From CAVPNY01 sp963706905 (GTDB lineage Bacteria > Chloroflexota > Anaerolineae > Anaerolineales > UBA4823), in contig CAVPNY010000001.1 in NCBI GenBank assembly GCA_963706905.1, positions 1 through 60,276 on the forward strand: a DNA stretch of 60,276 bases, read 5' to 3'. The translations under genes were made by a program, and so were the position numbers. The notes under the pieces are model-generated. The model was not told the DNA's origin. It ran no database searches and saw only the letters and a program-made list of their open reading frames with translations. Below are positions 9,802 through 17,892 of the stretch, piece after piece (positions within the stretch are counted from its first letter, which is position 1; each line of letters starts with the position of its first letter).

Positions 9802-10126
9802 CGTATGATATGTAGAGTAGTGCACCAGCTTGCACCCCTTGACGAAAACAGGATTTCTGGCATCCTGGGAGCTGGCCCAGGGAGGGCAGCGCAATGTCTC
9901 CTTGTTGTGATCAAGGAAGTGACTTCTTCGAAAGCCTGCGCCCCTCGCACCAGTGGGTACTTCTCACTCGAAACTGGTTTTGTCGCTCTCGGTCGTCCGA
10001 CGCAGTAGAGCCGGAAACACCTCCCCCGAGAGCCACATTCTCATTGACCACGAGGCTGTTGATCTCACTGGTGGCCAGGATCCTGATCCCTGGGTGGACA
10101 CACATCCTTTCAACGGAGGTAAAATC
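9802..10126 (+). ncRNA. IS110 left end, putative bridge RNA
   Basis: This is 325 bases of non-coding sequence before the transposase. It contains several self-complementary segments, for example a six-base-pair hairpin at 9864-9881 (cctggg and cccagg). The string TGTCTCCTT at 9895-9903 equals the insertion site across the CT core (9794-9801 joined to 11539). IS110 elements are known to encode a structured bridge RNA whose loops pair with target and donor DNA. This placement is inferred from family knowledge and the match. Confidence 0.55.
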
Positions 10127-11371
10127 ATGTCGAAACCTCTCATCGTGGGCGTTGATGTTCACCGCAAGACCAACACCTTTTGCCTGATGGATGCCAGTGG
10201 GCAGGAGGTGCGCTCCCGCTTCACCCTGGACAACAACCGCCCAGGAACACAAGCCTTTGTGCAACAAGTCGCAGAGCTGATGGAAGCCGATGGATTTAGC
10301 GAACTTCAGATAGCTGCCGAAGCCACGGGTTGGTATTGGTTTCACTTCTTTCAATCGTTGCAGCAGGAGGATCTGCTGGCAGCCTGGCCGGTCGATCTGC
10401 ATGCGCTCAACCCACGCCTAACCGCCAACTTCAAGAAGAGCTACGTAGATGTGGACAAGACCGATCCGATCGATGCTTTCGTGATTGCTGATCGGCTGCG
10501 CTGGGGGCGAGATATTGGCACGCCATTCGAGTACGACGAAACCTATCTGGCGCTGCGCTTTCTGACCCGCTATCGCTACCACGTGGTTCACAACCTGGCC
10601 CGGGAGAAGGCTTATTGCACGGCCATCCTGTATTTGAAGGCCAGCGAGTACACCCGGCAGGACAAGAAGCCTTTCTCCGACCTGTTTGGCGCAGCCAGCC
10701 GGGCGGTAATCCAGGAGTTTGCCTCCATCGAAGAGATTGCCGCCATGCCCTTTGAAGAGTTGGTCGAGTTCATCGACATCAAGGGCAAACGTCGTTTCCC
10801 TGACCCGAGCGAGAACGCCCGTTTGCTCCAGCAGGTTGCCCTAGACTCTTACCCACTCCCGCCAGCTTTGCAGCTGCCTATCAACCTCGTTGTGAGCCTC
10901 AGTCTGAAGCAGATTAGCGCTCTGGAGAACCAAGAAGAACGGCTGAACACCGCCATTGCCGAGCACATCGCCTCCATCCCCAACACGTTGCAGACCATCC
11001 CCGGCTTTGGCCCCGTCTTTGCAGCTGGCATCTTGGCCGAACTTGGCAACCCGCAACGCTTCAACTATGACCAGGCCAAAGTGGCTAAGTTCGCTGGGTT
11101 CAAGTGGCGCAAGACCGGTTCGGCCGACTTCACCGCCGACGAAACCCGCATGACCCGCACCGGCAACCCCTATCTGCGCTATTACTTCTGTGAAGCCGCT
11201 TTCTCGGTCCAGAGGTGTGACCGCGAGTATGGCCAATATTTCCAACGCAAACTGCAAGAAGTGCGTAAGCACGCCCACAAACGGGCGACGGTCCTGACTG
11301 CTCGCAAGCTGGTCCGGTTGGTGATGCGACTACTGGCGACTAACCAGCCTTACCGGCCAAGGAGGCTTTAG
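10127..11371 (+). CDS. IS110-family transposase (recombinase), 414 aa
   Basis: This is an RNA-guided DEDD recombinase that moves the element by seamless excision and insertion. ATG 10127 follows GGAGGT at 10115-10120. The N-terminal DEDD (RuvC-like) domain shows D10 (VGVDVHRK), E65 (AAEATGWYW), D113 and D116 (DKTDPIDAF). A coiled linker follows. The C-terminal Transposase_20 domain begins near LQTIPGFGPVFAAGILAELG and has a conserved Ser in the segment KTGSADF. The length is normal for the family and the gene appears intact, so the element could be active. Confidence 0.93.
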   Translation: MSKPLIVGVDVHRKTNTFCLMDASGQEVRSRFTLDNNRPGTQAFVQQVAELMEADGFSELQIAAEATGWYWFHFFQSLQQEDLLAAWPVDLHALNPRLTANFKKSYVDVDKTDPIDAFVIADRLRWGRDIGTPFEYDETYLALRFLTRYRYHVVHNLAREKAYCTAILYLKASEYTRQDKKPFSDLFGAASRAVIQEFASIEEIAAMPFEELVEFIDIKGKRRFPDPSENARLLQQVALDSYPLPPALQLPINLVVSLSLKQISALENQEERLNTAIAEHIASIPNTLQTIPGFGPVFAAGILAELGNPQRFNYDQAKVAKFAGFKWRKTGSADFTADETRMTRTGNPYLRYYFCEAAFSVQRCDREYGQYFQRKLQEVRKHAHKRATVLTARKLVRLVMRLLATNQPYRPRRL

Positions 11372-11538
11372 CTGCAATCCTCACGACATCCAGGTTGACC
11401 CACCTGGCTTATACCTTCATCTCTGTGACTTGCTTTGTTAAGGTGCATTTGAAGCAGGTTTGATTCAGCTTGTCCGTGTTTTCGCTCTCTTACCTTCCTT
11501 TTCGACGAATGTCGACCTTGACATATTACCGAATCGCT

Positions 11539-11580
11539 TTTGAGGTATTCTTTGATCAGTCTGTTGCACTAACAAGTTGA
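11539..11580 (+). pseudogene. IS30 transposase, C-terminal 13 codons
   Basis: Read in the frame that continues codon 9799-9801, this gives FEVFFDQSVALTS and a TGA stop, which is the classic C-terminus of IS30 transposases. The stop overlaps the right inverted repeat. It proves that IS110 inserted into a complete IS30 gene. Confidence 0.85.
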
Positions 11581-11725
11581 ATCCAAGTTATATATATTTC
11601 GATCATCTCGAACAAAGAATTCCACCTTCAGTCACTGAAATGGCTGCAGAAAGTAGAAAATATTCACCTTGATAATTGAATTCACAATTCTGCAAGGTCT
11701 ATTTGATAAAGATTAACTGTGCCCT

Positions 11726-13069
11726 GTGATCGTTTCAAGAATGGTAAATAGCTGATTGCCAAGCAAGGGAACACACTATGATTAAGTTAGCGGATGAAAT
11801 CACGCTACGAGTTGCGCCAAATCAAGCCCATGAGCCAGGTGATTACCACAATAGGCGATCAAACGGCTGACATTCAGAGCAGACTGATGGCGTTTGTAGC
11901 CGCGCATGGAACGATAGCGCTCCTTGATCCACCACCCAATGGCGCGTTCGCTGGCGTTGTTGGTGCCATCCAAGATGGCTTCGCCCTTGGCATTCTTCCA
12001 GGTGCGATAGAAGGTCAAGCGCGGCCACAGGTTCCAACGGTCCAGGAACAGGTTGCGTAGGCGATAGGCAAGACTAGCCGATTGACCCGGGCGCGGTGCG
12101 GGTGCAGCTGCGTAGCGCAGGAAGAGGGTTTCGAGTTGGGGCTGTTGCTCTGGCAGACGGCTGCGCATGAGTTCCGCTAATTGGTGCAGATCCGCCAAAG
12201 CTTGTTGCGGCTCAATCCCTAGTTCCAGCAGAGAGCGATCCGCTCCAGCCTGGATCTGCTGGCTCAGGTTCTCGATGAGAGCTTCCGTATTGCGGACGAC
12301 GTGGCTCTTGCATACCTGCTGGAACAAGCCCTGCTCATCGGCAACGGTCTTGAAAGCATCCGCATCATCTGTGACCAGGATGCGGGCATCCACGCTCTGG
12401 GCAATGGGAGCCACCCATGCTTTCAGGATTTCGGCATCTTCACCAGACAGGTGATCGATGGTCAGCACCAAACCGCTGATGGCATCCACCGTAATCCCGA
12501 TCGGCAACCATTTGCCTTTGCATTTCACACTGGTCACATCCGCTCCCAGGGCTCGGGTGCGATAGCCTTCCAGGAAATGCTCGCATTTCATCCCGGGAAC
12601 CCGTTCCGCTGTGCTCTGCACCGCCCGATACACTGTCGCTTTGCACATCCAGACCCCTAAGGCGCTCAGCACCAACGCTACCGCTCCATAACTCAACCCC
12701 AACACGTACAACATCACGCCGATCCCCTTCACCCGCTGCGAGAACTGCCCGGCTAACACCCCTTGCGGATAGACCCGGAAGGTGCGCTGACAACGCAAGC
12801 ACTCATAACGGCGGGCTATCACCTGGTCGTATTGCATATCCCGCACGTTTTTCGGCACTTCCTGGCGCAACCGGAAGTATTTCCCCTTGCACTTCGCATT
12901 GGCACACTGCTCCGGCTCAAGAAATTGCTCCGGTTCAACCACTGGTAATTGCAGACTGAGGCGCATATAATTGGTCTACCGTTTCTTTTAGGTTTGTTTC
13001 CGGGATGATAGGTAAGATCGTCCCGGAAACGCTATTAAACCCCACTTTTACCAGTTTTGAAACAGTCAC
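11726..13069 (-). mobile_element. Complete DDE insertion sequence, 1344 bp
   Basis: The imperfect terminal inverted repeats are gtgatcgtttcaagaatgg at 11726 and, on the other strand, gtgactgtttcaaaactgg from 13069 inward. An 8-bp target duplication and a single transposase gene on the minus strand complete a textbook structure. An 8-bp duplication fits several DDE families; I do not assign one. Positions 11586-11717, between this element and IS30, hold no gene that I can see. Confidence 0.9.
11800..12966 (-). CDS. DDE transposase with N-terminal zinc finger, 388 aa
   Basis: This is the transposase of the 1344-bp element. The N-terminus has two cysteine pairs (C21 and C26, C56 and C59) likely to bind zinc and DNA. 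A helix-turn-helix-like stretch follows. The catalytic acidic residues are probably D143 (GADVTSVK), D200 (LVTDDADAF) and E340 (NNASERAIG); the last motif with the following KERYRSMRGYK is shared by several DDE families. The gene fills the element between its inverted repeats and has no frameshift, so the copy is probably functional. Confidence 0.85.
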   Translation of the reverse strand: MRLSLQLPVVEPEQFLEPEQCANAKCKGKYFRLRQEVPKNVRDMQYDQVIARRYECLRCQRTFRVYPQGVLAGQFSQRVKGIGVMLYVLGLSYGAVALVLSALGVWMCKATVYRAVQSTAERVPGMKCEHFLEGYRTRALGADVTSVKCKGKWLPIGITVDAISGLVLTIDHLSGEDAEILKAWVAPIAQSVDARILVTDDADAFKTVADEQGLFQQVCKSHVVRNTEALIENLSQQIQAGADRSLLELGIEPQQALADLHQLAELMRSRLPEQQPQLETLFLRYAAAPAPRPGQSASLAYRLRNLFLDRWNLWPRLTFYRTWKNAKGEAILDGTNNASERAIGWWIKERYRSMRGYKRHQSALNVSRLIAYCGNHLAHGLDLAQLVA

Positions 13070-13084
13070 TGTGCCCTTCATCAC

Positions 13085-13113
13085 TTGACCTCTTGAGCAG
13101 CACGGGCTACAAT
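13085..13113 (+). promoter_or_regulatory. Sigma-70-type promoter for glyA-gcvT
   Basis: TTGACC at 13085-13090 and TACAAT at 13108-13113 are separated by 17 bases, which is close to consensus. Transcription would begin near 13120, leaving a leader of about 178 bases. The third IS ends only 16 bases upstream of the -35 box, so the promoter was narrowly spared. Confidence 0.75.
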
Positions 13114-13297
13114 GGGTATAGGATGTGCTGTGTTCACCACATAGGATGGGTGGGCCTGTCGCTTAGCCAACGGGTCATTGGCTTAATTGATTCCTGGGGT
13201 GGAAGAATGCGGTTTGTTGTGAATCCGAAAGCCGCGCGGCAAGTTTCCGATCGCGCGTATTCCTCAAGACTATATCAACACCTTTCAGGAGTGCCAT

Positions 13298-16200
13298 ATG
13301 AATGACTTTCTCTTCCGTGGCTCATTAGCCGCGTTGGATGCCAGTCTCGACGATCTGGTGCAAATAGAGGCGGAACGCCAGGTCCGTAAGCTGATCTTAA
13401 TTCCCAGCGAAAGCACGGCTCCACTGGCAGTGAGGGAGGCATTGGCCTCTACTTTCCAGAATATCTATGCCGAAGGCTACCCGGACGAAGAGACGCGCTG
13501 GATGAATGAAGCTGATATCCTGGATTATTCTTCCCGGCTGGCTCATTTCAGACGCTATTCCGATCCACGGTATTATAAGGGCGTAGAGTACGCTGATGTT
13601 GCTGAAGCGTTAGCGCGGCGGCGCTGTGCGGAAACTTTTGCGACAAAAGATATCTCCGCTGACCAGATCTATGTAAACGTCCAGGCTCTCTCTGGCGCGC
13701 CAGCTAACAATGCGGTTTACCATGCTCTGGTTAATCCGGGGGAGACCATGATGGGTATGAATCTCCTTCATGGTGGGCATCTATCACACGGTTCACCGGT
13801 TAATCGGTCCGGGAAGTATTACAACGCCATCCATTACATGGTCGATCCAGTCACCGAACAGATCGATTATGCTGCTGTAGAGGAATTAGCCCGGCAGCAC
13901 AAGCCAAAATTTATCATTGCGGGATATTCATCTTATCCTTGGGCAGTGGATTGGGGGAAATTCCGTGCCATTGCTGATGCAGTTGGTGCGCTGCTCTTTG
14001 CCGATATCGCCCACGTTGCTGGGTTGGTGGCTGGGGGAGTGTACCCATCCCCGATTGGTTTTGCGGATGTGATCACCTTCACCACCCACAAGTCACTGTG
14101 TGGGCCGCGTGGCGCCTGTATTTTGACGACAAAAGCGGACCTGGCGCGTAAGATAGACCGGGCGGTATTCCCAGGAGAGCAAGGCGGGCCACACGTCAAT
14201 GTCTTTGCCGCTATCGCCCTTACATTCAAGCTCGCTCAAACTGAGCAATTCCGCCAATTGCAACGCCAGGTGGTTAAGAACTGTGTGACTCTCACCAACC
14301 GACTTCACGAACGCGGTTTTCGTATCCCTTACGGTGGAACCGATACTCACCTGACTAATCTGGATTGCCGATCCGTGATTGGCCCTGACGGCACTCCGTT
14401 GTCTGGCGATCAGGCTGCCCGTATTCTGGATATCGCTGGAATCGTGGTTAATCGCAATACCATCCCAGGTGACATATCGGCGGCCAATCCATCCGGCATC
14501 CGCCTTGGGACGCCCTGGGTCACTCAGCGCGGCTTACAAGAGGGGGAAATGATCCAATTGGCTGATATTCTTGCAGATGTACTGCAAGCGACCAGTCCTT
14601 TCAGTTTAGAAGGCAGGAAGGGCGATCTATCGCGCGCCAAAGTGGATTTCTCCAAACTTGAAGAAGCCAAACTACGTGTGCGGGCGCTGGCTGAATCTGC
14701 TGGAAAGGATTATGAGCCCACTCGTCACGGGTACCCTCATTTCTATTACCTGGATGATTACGATAAGGCGAACACCCAGTCTGTCATCTTTGACTTGGGT
14801 GGGGAAAGCATCCGTCAATTCTTAAACTATGTTCTCACCAGTGATGTGGAATCGCTCCAGCCGGGTGAGAGCCAACTTACAAAAATCATAACGCCGAATG
14901 GGGAGGTGAATGGGAACATCATTTGTGTCGGGCGTTACCTGTATCGTTTGGAATTGCCTGCCGGCCGTTCGGCTGGACTGGCTGTAGCATGGTTGCGCGC
15001 TCTCTCGGATGGGTATGTTTCTTTCGATGAAGATTACCTGCGCAAGATTCCGGGTGTGGTTTGGGTACAGGAAACCAGTCACGCGGATAAGCACACCCCT
15101 ATGGGAGAGGCAATCAACGGACGTAAACCTTACTTCATCGGCTCAGGAGATTTTGTCGCGAGCTCTAACTTCGAATCTTTGCCAGAATTCACCTGGACTG
15201 AAATAGAATCGCCTCTTCGCCGCACACCTTTGGCTGAGCTACATCGCAAGTTGGGCGCCAAAATGATTCCCTTTGCCGGTTGGGAAATGCCAGTCTGGTA
15301 TACCTCGGTAGTTGAAGAACATCTCGCGGTGCGCAAGGCAGCTGGTTTGTTCGATGTTGCTCATATGGGTGTTTACCAGGCTGAAGGCCCAGATGCGGTT
15401 AGTTTCCTGGACAGTGTGGTTGGAAATGACATTGGTGGTTTGGCTGTTGGCGAATCGCTATATACCCACTTTCTCGACCCCCATGCTGGGGTGATTGATG
15501 ATTTACTTGTTTATCACCGCGGGGATGAAAAGTTCCTGGTAGTAGTCAATGCCTCCAATGATGATAAAGATTGGGCCTGGCTGAATGCAGTGAAAGACGG
15601 CTTGGTCCGAGTCGACAACAGCCGCTCATGGGCGCGGGCCTTTGGGCGGAATGTTACACTGCGCAATTTGCGTGATCCGAAAGAAGGCGCGGATATGCGA
15701 GTCGATATTGCCTTGCAAGGCCCACGGGCGCGCGACATTCTGCTGGGATTGGGCTGCGACCCAGAAACTCGATCCCAAATCATGGCTTTGAAACGCACGC
15801 AACTCTGTGAAGCAATCGTCGGAAGCTTCGACTTGGTGGTATCGCGCACTGGCTACACTGGCGAAAAGATGGCTTTTGAACTATTTGTCCATCCAAAGAA
15901 TGTGGAAGCGCTTTTCATGAGCCTGCTAGAAGCTGGAAAGGAATTCGGCTTGAAACCATGTGGGCTTGGGGCGCGCGACTCGCTGCGTACAGAAGCTGGA
16001 TTGCCGCTCTATGGACATGAGATGGGCGGTGAGAAAAACCTGGGCGTCGGGGCGGGTGGTTTTGCTACCTATGTCAAGACATACAAACCCTGGTTTATCG
16101 GCCGCGATGCATTCCTGGCTCAGGAAAAAGCCCGTAAAGGTGTCGTCGTACGCTTCCGGTTCAACGAAAAAGGAGTCCGCATGGCGCACGGCGGCGATCC

Positions 16201-16435
16201 GGTAATCGATAAGCGCGGTCGAGTGGCTGGTTGGGTAACAAGTTGCGCGGTAGACAGTGAGGGCTACCTGACCGGTCAGGCATTCATAGAACTAAAAAGT
16301 GCTGAAGTGGGTAGCTCCATCCTGGTTTACCAGGGAGCACCTCAGTCTGCTGGTAAGTCGCCAGCAGAGATGGCCGTCGGTGATCGGGTAATCTTGCCTA
16401 CCCCAGCGACTATCATCAGTCGGTTTCCCAAATAA
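13298..16435 (+). CDS. Serine hydroxymethyltransferase / aminomethyltransferase fusion, 1045 aa
   Basis: ATG 13298 follows CAGGAG. Residues 1 to about 470 form a PLP-dependent serine hydroxymethyltransferase (serine plus THF to glycine plus methylene-THF), with the PLP lysine K265 in FTTHKSLCGPRGA. Residues about 640 to 1045 form a T-protein of the glycine cleavage system, with PFAGWEMPVWY, the catalytic-Asp motif GVIDDLLVYH and ARDSLRTEAGLPLYGHE. Between them, residues about 475 to 625 resemble the first half of GcvT again (FLNYVLTSDVESLQPGES) but lack the Asp pair, so this part is probably structural. Both active enzymes pass one-carbon units through tetrahydrofolate, so the fusion could channel methylene-THF. 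No other glycine-cleavage gene is nearby. Confidence 0.92.
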   Translation: MNDFLFRGSLAALDASLDDLVQIEAERQVRKLILIPSESTAPLAVREALASTFQNIYAEGYPDEETRWMNEADILDYSSRLAHFRRYSDPRYYKGVEYADVAEALARRRCAETFATKDISADQIYVNVQALSGAPANNAVYHALVNPGETMMGMNLLHGGHLSHGSPVNRSGKYYNAIHYMVDPVTEQIDYAAVEELARQHKPKFIIAGYSSYPWAVDWGKFRAIADAVGALLFADIAHVAGLVAGGVYPSPIGFADVITFTTHKSLCGPRGACILTTKADLARKIDRAVFPGEQGGPHVNVFAAIALTFKLAQTEQFRQLQRQVVKNCVTLTNRLHERGFRIPYGGTDTHLTNLDCRSVIGPDGTPLSGDQAARILDIAGIVVNRNTIPGDISAANPSGIRLGTPWVTQRGLQEGEMIQLADILADVLQATSPFSLEGRKGDLSRAKVDFSKLEEAKLRVRALAESAGKDYEPTRHGYPHFYYLDDYDKANTQSVIFDLGGESIRQFLNYVLTSDVESLQPGESQLTKIITPNGEVNGNIICVGRYLYRLELPAGRSAGLAVAWLRALSDGYVSFDEDYLRKIPGVVWVQETSHADKHTPMGEAINGRKPYFIGSGDFVASSNFESLPEFTWTEIESPLRRTPLAELHRKLGAKMIPFAGWEMPVWYTSVVEEHLAVRKAAGLFDVAHMGVYQAEGPDAVSFLDSVVGNDIGGLAVGESLYTHFLDPHAGVIDDLLVYHRGDEKFLVVVNASNDDKDWAWLNAVKDGLVRVDNSRSWARAFGRNVTLRNLRDPKEGADMRVDIALQGPRARDILLGLGCDPETRSQIMALKRTQLCEAIVGSFDLVVSRTGYTGEKMAFELFVHPKNVEALFMSLLEAGKEFGLKPCGLGARDSLRTEAGLPLYGHEMGGEKNLGVGAGGFATYVKTYKPWFIGRDAFLAQEKARKGVVVRFRFNEKGVRMAHGGDPVIDKRGRVAGWVTSCAVDSEGYLTGQAFIELKSAEVGSSILVYQGAPQSAGKSPAEMAVGDRVILPTPATIISRFPK

Positions 16436-16450
16436 TATAGTTATTTTGAG

Positions 16451-16474
16451 GGGCAGCAGCCTGGGTGGCTGCCC
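16451..16474 (+). terminator. Intercistronic hairpin after glyA-gcvT
   Basis: GGGCAGC and GCTGCCC form a perfect seven-base-pair stem with a ten-base loop. It is not followed by a T-run, so it may be a weak terminator or an mRNA-stabilising element that allows read-through to the aminotransferase 34 bases downstream. Confidence 0.45.
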
Positions 16475-16507
16475 AATCGATCCTTTACTAGTTTAAGGAG
16501 AAATAAA

Positions 16508-17755
16508 ATGCAGACACCTTGGGATAATCGTTATGCACAGCGGACTCACCGGATGGCCAGTTCCGCAATCCGGGAATTGCTAAAAGTAACCGAAAAACCT
16601 GATGTCATTTCTTTTGCCGGAGGTTTACCAGCACCAGATGTTTTCCCGGTTGCAGAAGTCCAGGAAGCTTGCCAAATAGTGCTCCAGGAGCAGGGCGCTC
16701 AGGCGCTCCAGTACAGTACCACAGAGGGTTATCTCCCCTTACGTGAGATGATCTCCCGCCTCACGGCTCGCTTCGGTTTTCATATTACACCTGATCACGT
16801 CTTGATCACCGCTAGCTCTCAACAGGCATTGGATTTGCTAGGGAAAGTCTTTATTAACCCTGGCGATCATATTCTCGTGGAATCACCAACCTACCTGGGT
16901 GCACTGCAAGCCTGGAATGCATATGGTGCTGAATATGTTACCGTCCCGATGGATGAGGATGGGATGGATACCGATGCCCTGGAAGAGGCTTTGCGCGCCG
17001 GGCCAAAATTTATCTATGTGCTGCCTAATTTCCAAAACCCAAGTGGTTCCACTCTATCTTTGGAGCGCAGGCATAAATTGATCGAGTTGGCTGACCGTTA
17101 TGGTGTGCCAATCGTTGAAGACGATCCATACGGCCAATTGCGCTATGAAGGCGAGCACCTGCCTTCAGTTGTAACCCTGGATAGCCAATCTCGGGATGAT
17201 TGCAAGGCTTCATATCGCGGAAATGTGATCTACTTGAGCACCTTCTCGAAGATCCTGGCTCCTGGGCTACGATTGGGGTGGGTGATAGCCCCTCCAGAGG
17301 TGATCCGCAAGATTGTCACAGCCAAACAGGGCGCAGATCTGCATACCTCTACCTTTACCCAAATGGTGGCATACGAGGTTTCCCACGGTGGTTTTATTGA
17401 CCGGCATATCCCGCTAATTCAAAAGGTATATGGAGAACGACGGGATGTTATGCTGGCGGCAATGGATCGTTATTTCCCACCCGAAGTCGACTGGACGCAC
17501 CCCAAAGGCGGTTTGTTCTTATGGGGAATCCTGCCTGAGCACCTGGACGCCGCCGATGTGCTGAAGGTAGCGGTTGAGGAAAAGGTGGCTTTCGTGCCCG
17601 GTAGAGCTTTCCATCCTCATGGAGATGGTAAGAACACCATGCGGCTAAATTTTTCCTATTCTACGCCAGATAAGATCGAAGAAGGTATCTACCGCCTGGG
17701 AAAGGTACTGGCTGAAAAGGTAAACCATCATGAAAAGGTGGCATTAGCGAGCTAA
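16508..17755 (+). CDS. PLP-dependent class I aminotransferase (LysN-like), 415 aa
   Basis: This fold-type I aminotransferase transfers an amino group between an amino acid and a 2-oxo acid. The sequence resembles 2-aminoadipate/branched-chain transaminases of the LysN and MocR-C-terminal type. The start is preceded by AAGGAG. It shows FAGGLPAPDVFP near the N-terminus, the Asn-Pro motif LPNFQNPSG, the PLP-phosphate-contacting VEDDPYGQLRY, the Schiff-base lysine in LSTFSKILAPGLRLGW, and the terminal Arg in MRLNFSYS. Length is normal for the family. It probably shares the transcript of the glycine/serine enzyme upstream, which supports a role in amino-acid interconversion. Substrate specificity is inferred only. 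Confidence 0.88.
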   Translation: MQTPWDNRYAQRTHRMASSAIRELLKVTEKPDVISFAGGLPAPDVFPVAEVQEACQIVLQEQGAQALQYSTTEGYLPLREMISRLTARFGFHITPDHVLITASSQQALDLLGKVFINPGDHILVESPTYLGALQAWNAYGAEYVTVPMDEDGMDTDALEEALRAGPKFIYVLPNFQNPSGSTLSLERRHKLIELADRYGVPIVEDDPYGQLRYEGEHLPSVVTLDSQSRDDCKASYRGNVIYLSTFSKILAPGLRLGWVIAPPEVIRKIVTAKQGADLHTSTFTQMVAYEVSHGGFIDRHIPLIQKVYGERRDVMLAAMDRYFPPEVDWTHPKGGLFLWGILPEHLDAADVLKVAVEEKVAFVPGRAFHPHGDGKNTMRLNFSYSTPDKIEEGIYRLGKVLAEKVNHHEKVALAS

Positions 17756-17793
17756 GTTTTTCGAGTTTTGATCAAAAAAATTTTGAAAATAAG

Positions 17794-17829
17794 AACGGGT
17801 AGCCTTTCGAAATGACTGCCCGTTTTTTT
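17794..17829 (+). terminator. Rho-independent terminator
   Basis: AACGGGTAG and CTGCCCGTT form a nine-base-pair stem with one G-T pair, followed by a run of seven T. It ends the aminotransferase transcript and separates it from the convergent LuxC-like gene. Confidence 0.9.
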
Positions 17830-17892
17830 GATCGCATCAGTAGAACAGGCGATCAGCTTCTTGTTTACTAACTTGCTAATGAAGGGTTATAG

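Larger units (their letters stand above)
9802..11538 (+). mobile_element. IS110-family element nested in IS30
   Basis: The element is about 1.74 kb, with a long non-coding left end of 325 bases, one transposase gene and a right end of 167 bases. The boundaries are set by the restored IS30 frame: the dinucleotide CT occurs at 9800-9801 and 11537-11538, as expected for the duplicated core of IS110 elements. There are no inverted repeats. A long left end before the transposase fits the IS110 group, as opposed to IS1111. Confidence 0.85.
8795..11585 (+). mobile_element. IS30-family element, split by an IS110 insertion
   Basis: The left inverted repeat is at about 8795-8817 (gattcaact then agtgcaac). 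The right one is at 11563-11585 (gttgcact then agttgaatc). Without the nested IS110 (9802-11538) the element is about 1054 bp and encodes one transposase. It sits at the exact right edge of tandem unit 2. The very short target duplication typical of IS30 cannot be established here. Confidence 0.85.
11718..13077. repeat. 8-bp target-site duplication around the third IS
   Basis: TGTGCCCT occurs at 11718-11725 and again at 13070-13077, directly flanking the inverted repeats of the element at 11726-13069. This fixes the element ends to the base and indicates a simple insertion without later rearrangement of its flanks. Confidence 0.9.

Noticed and set aside
8800..9894. A 364-codon open frame on the minus strand opposite the IS30 transposase
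   Set aside because: It mirrors the real transposase gene, has no protein-like motif or ribosome site, and runs across the IS30/IS110 junction.
11439..11469. A candidate IS30 right inverted repeat at this place
   Set aside because: The match is gapped and weaker than the one at 11563-11585, which also carries the correct C-terminal IS30 codons.
13114..13297. A glycine or THF riboswitch in the glyA-gcvT leader
   Set aside because: The known core sequences of these riboswitches are not visible; only generic hairpins are.
13057..13305. An 82-codon frame before glyA-gcvT
   Set aside because: It begins inside the third IS, overlaps promoter and leader, and has no ribosome site or family features.
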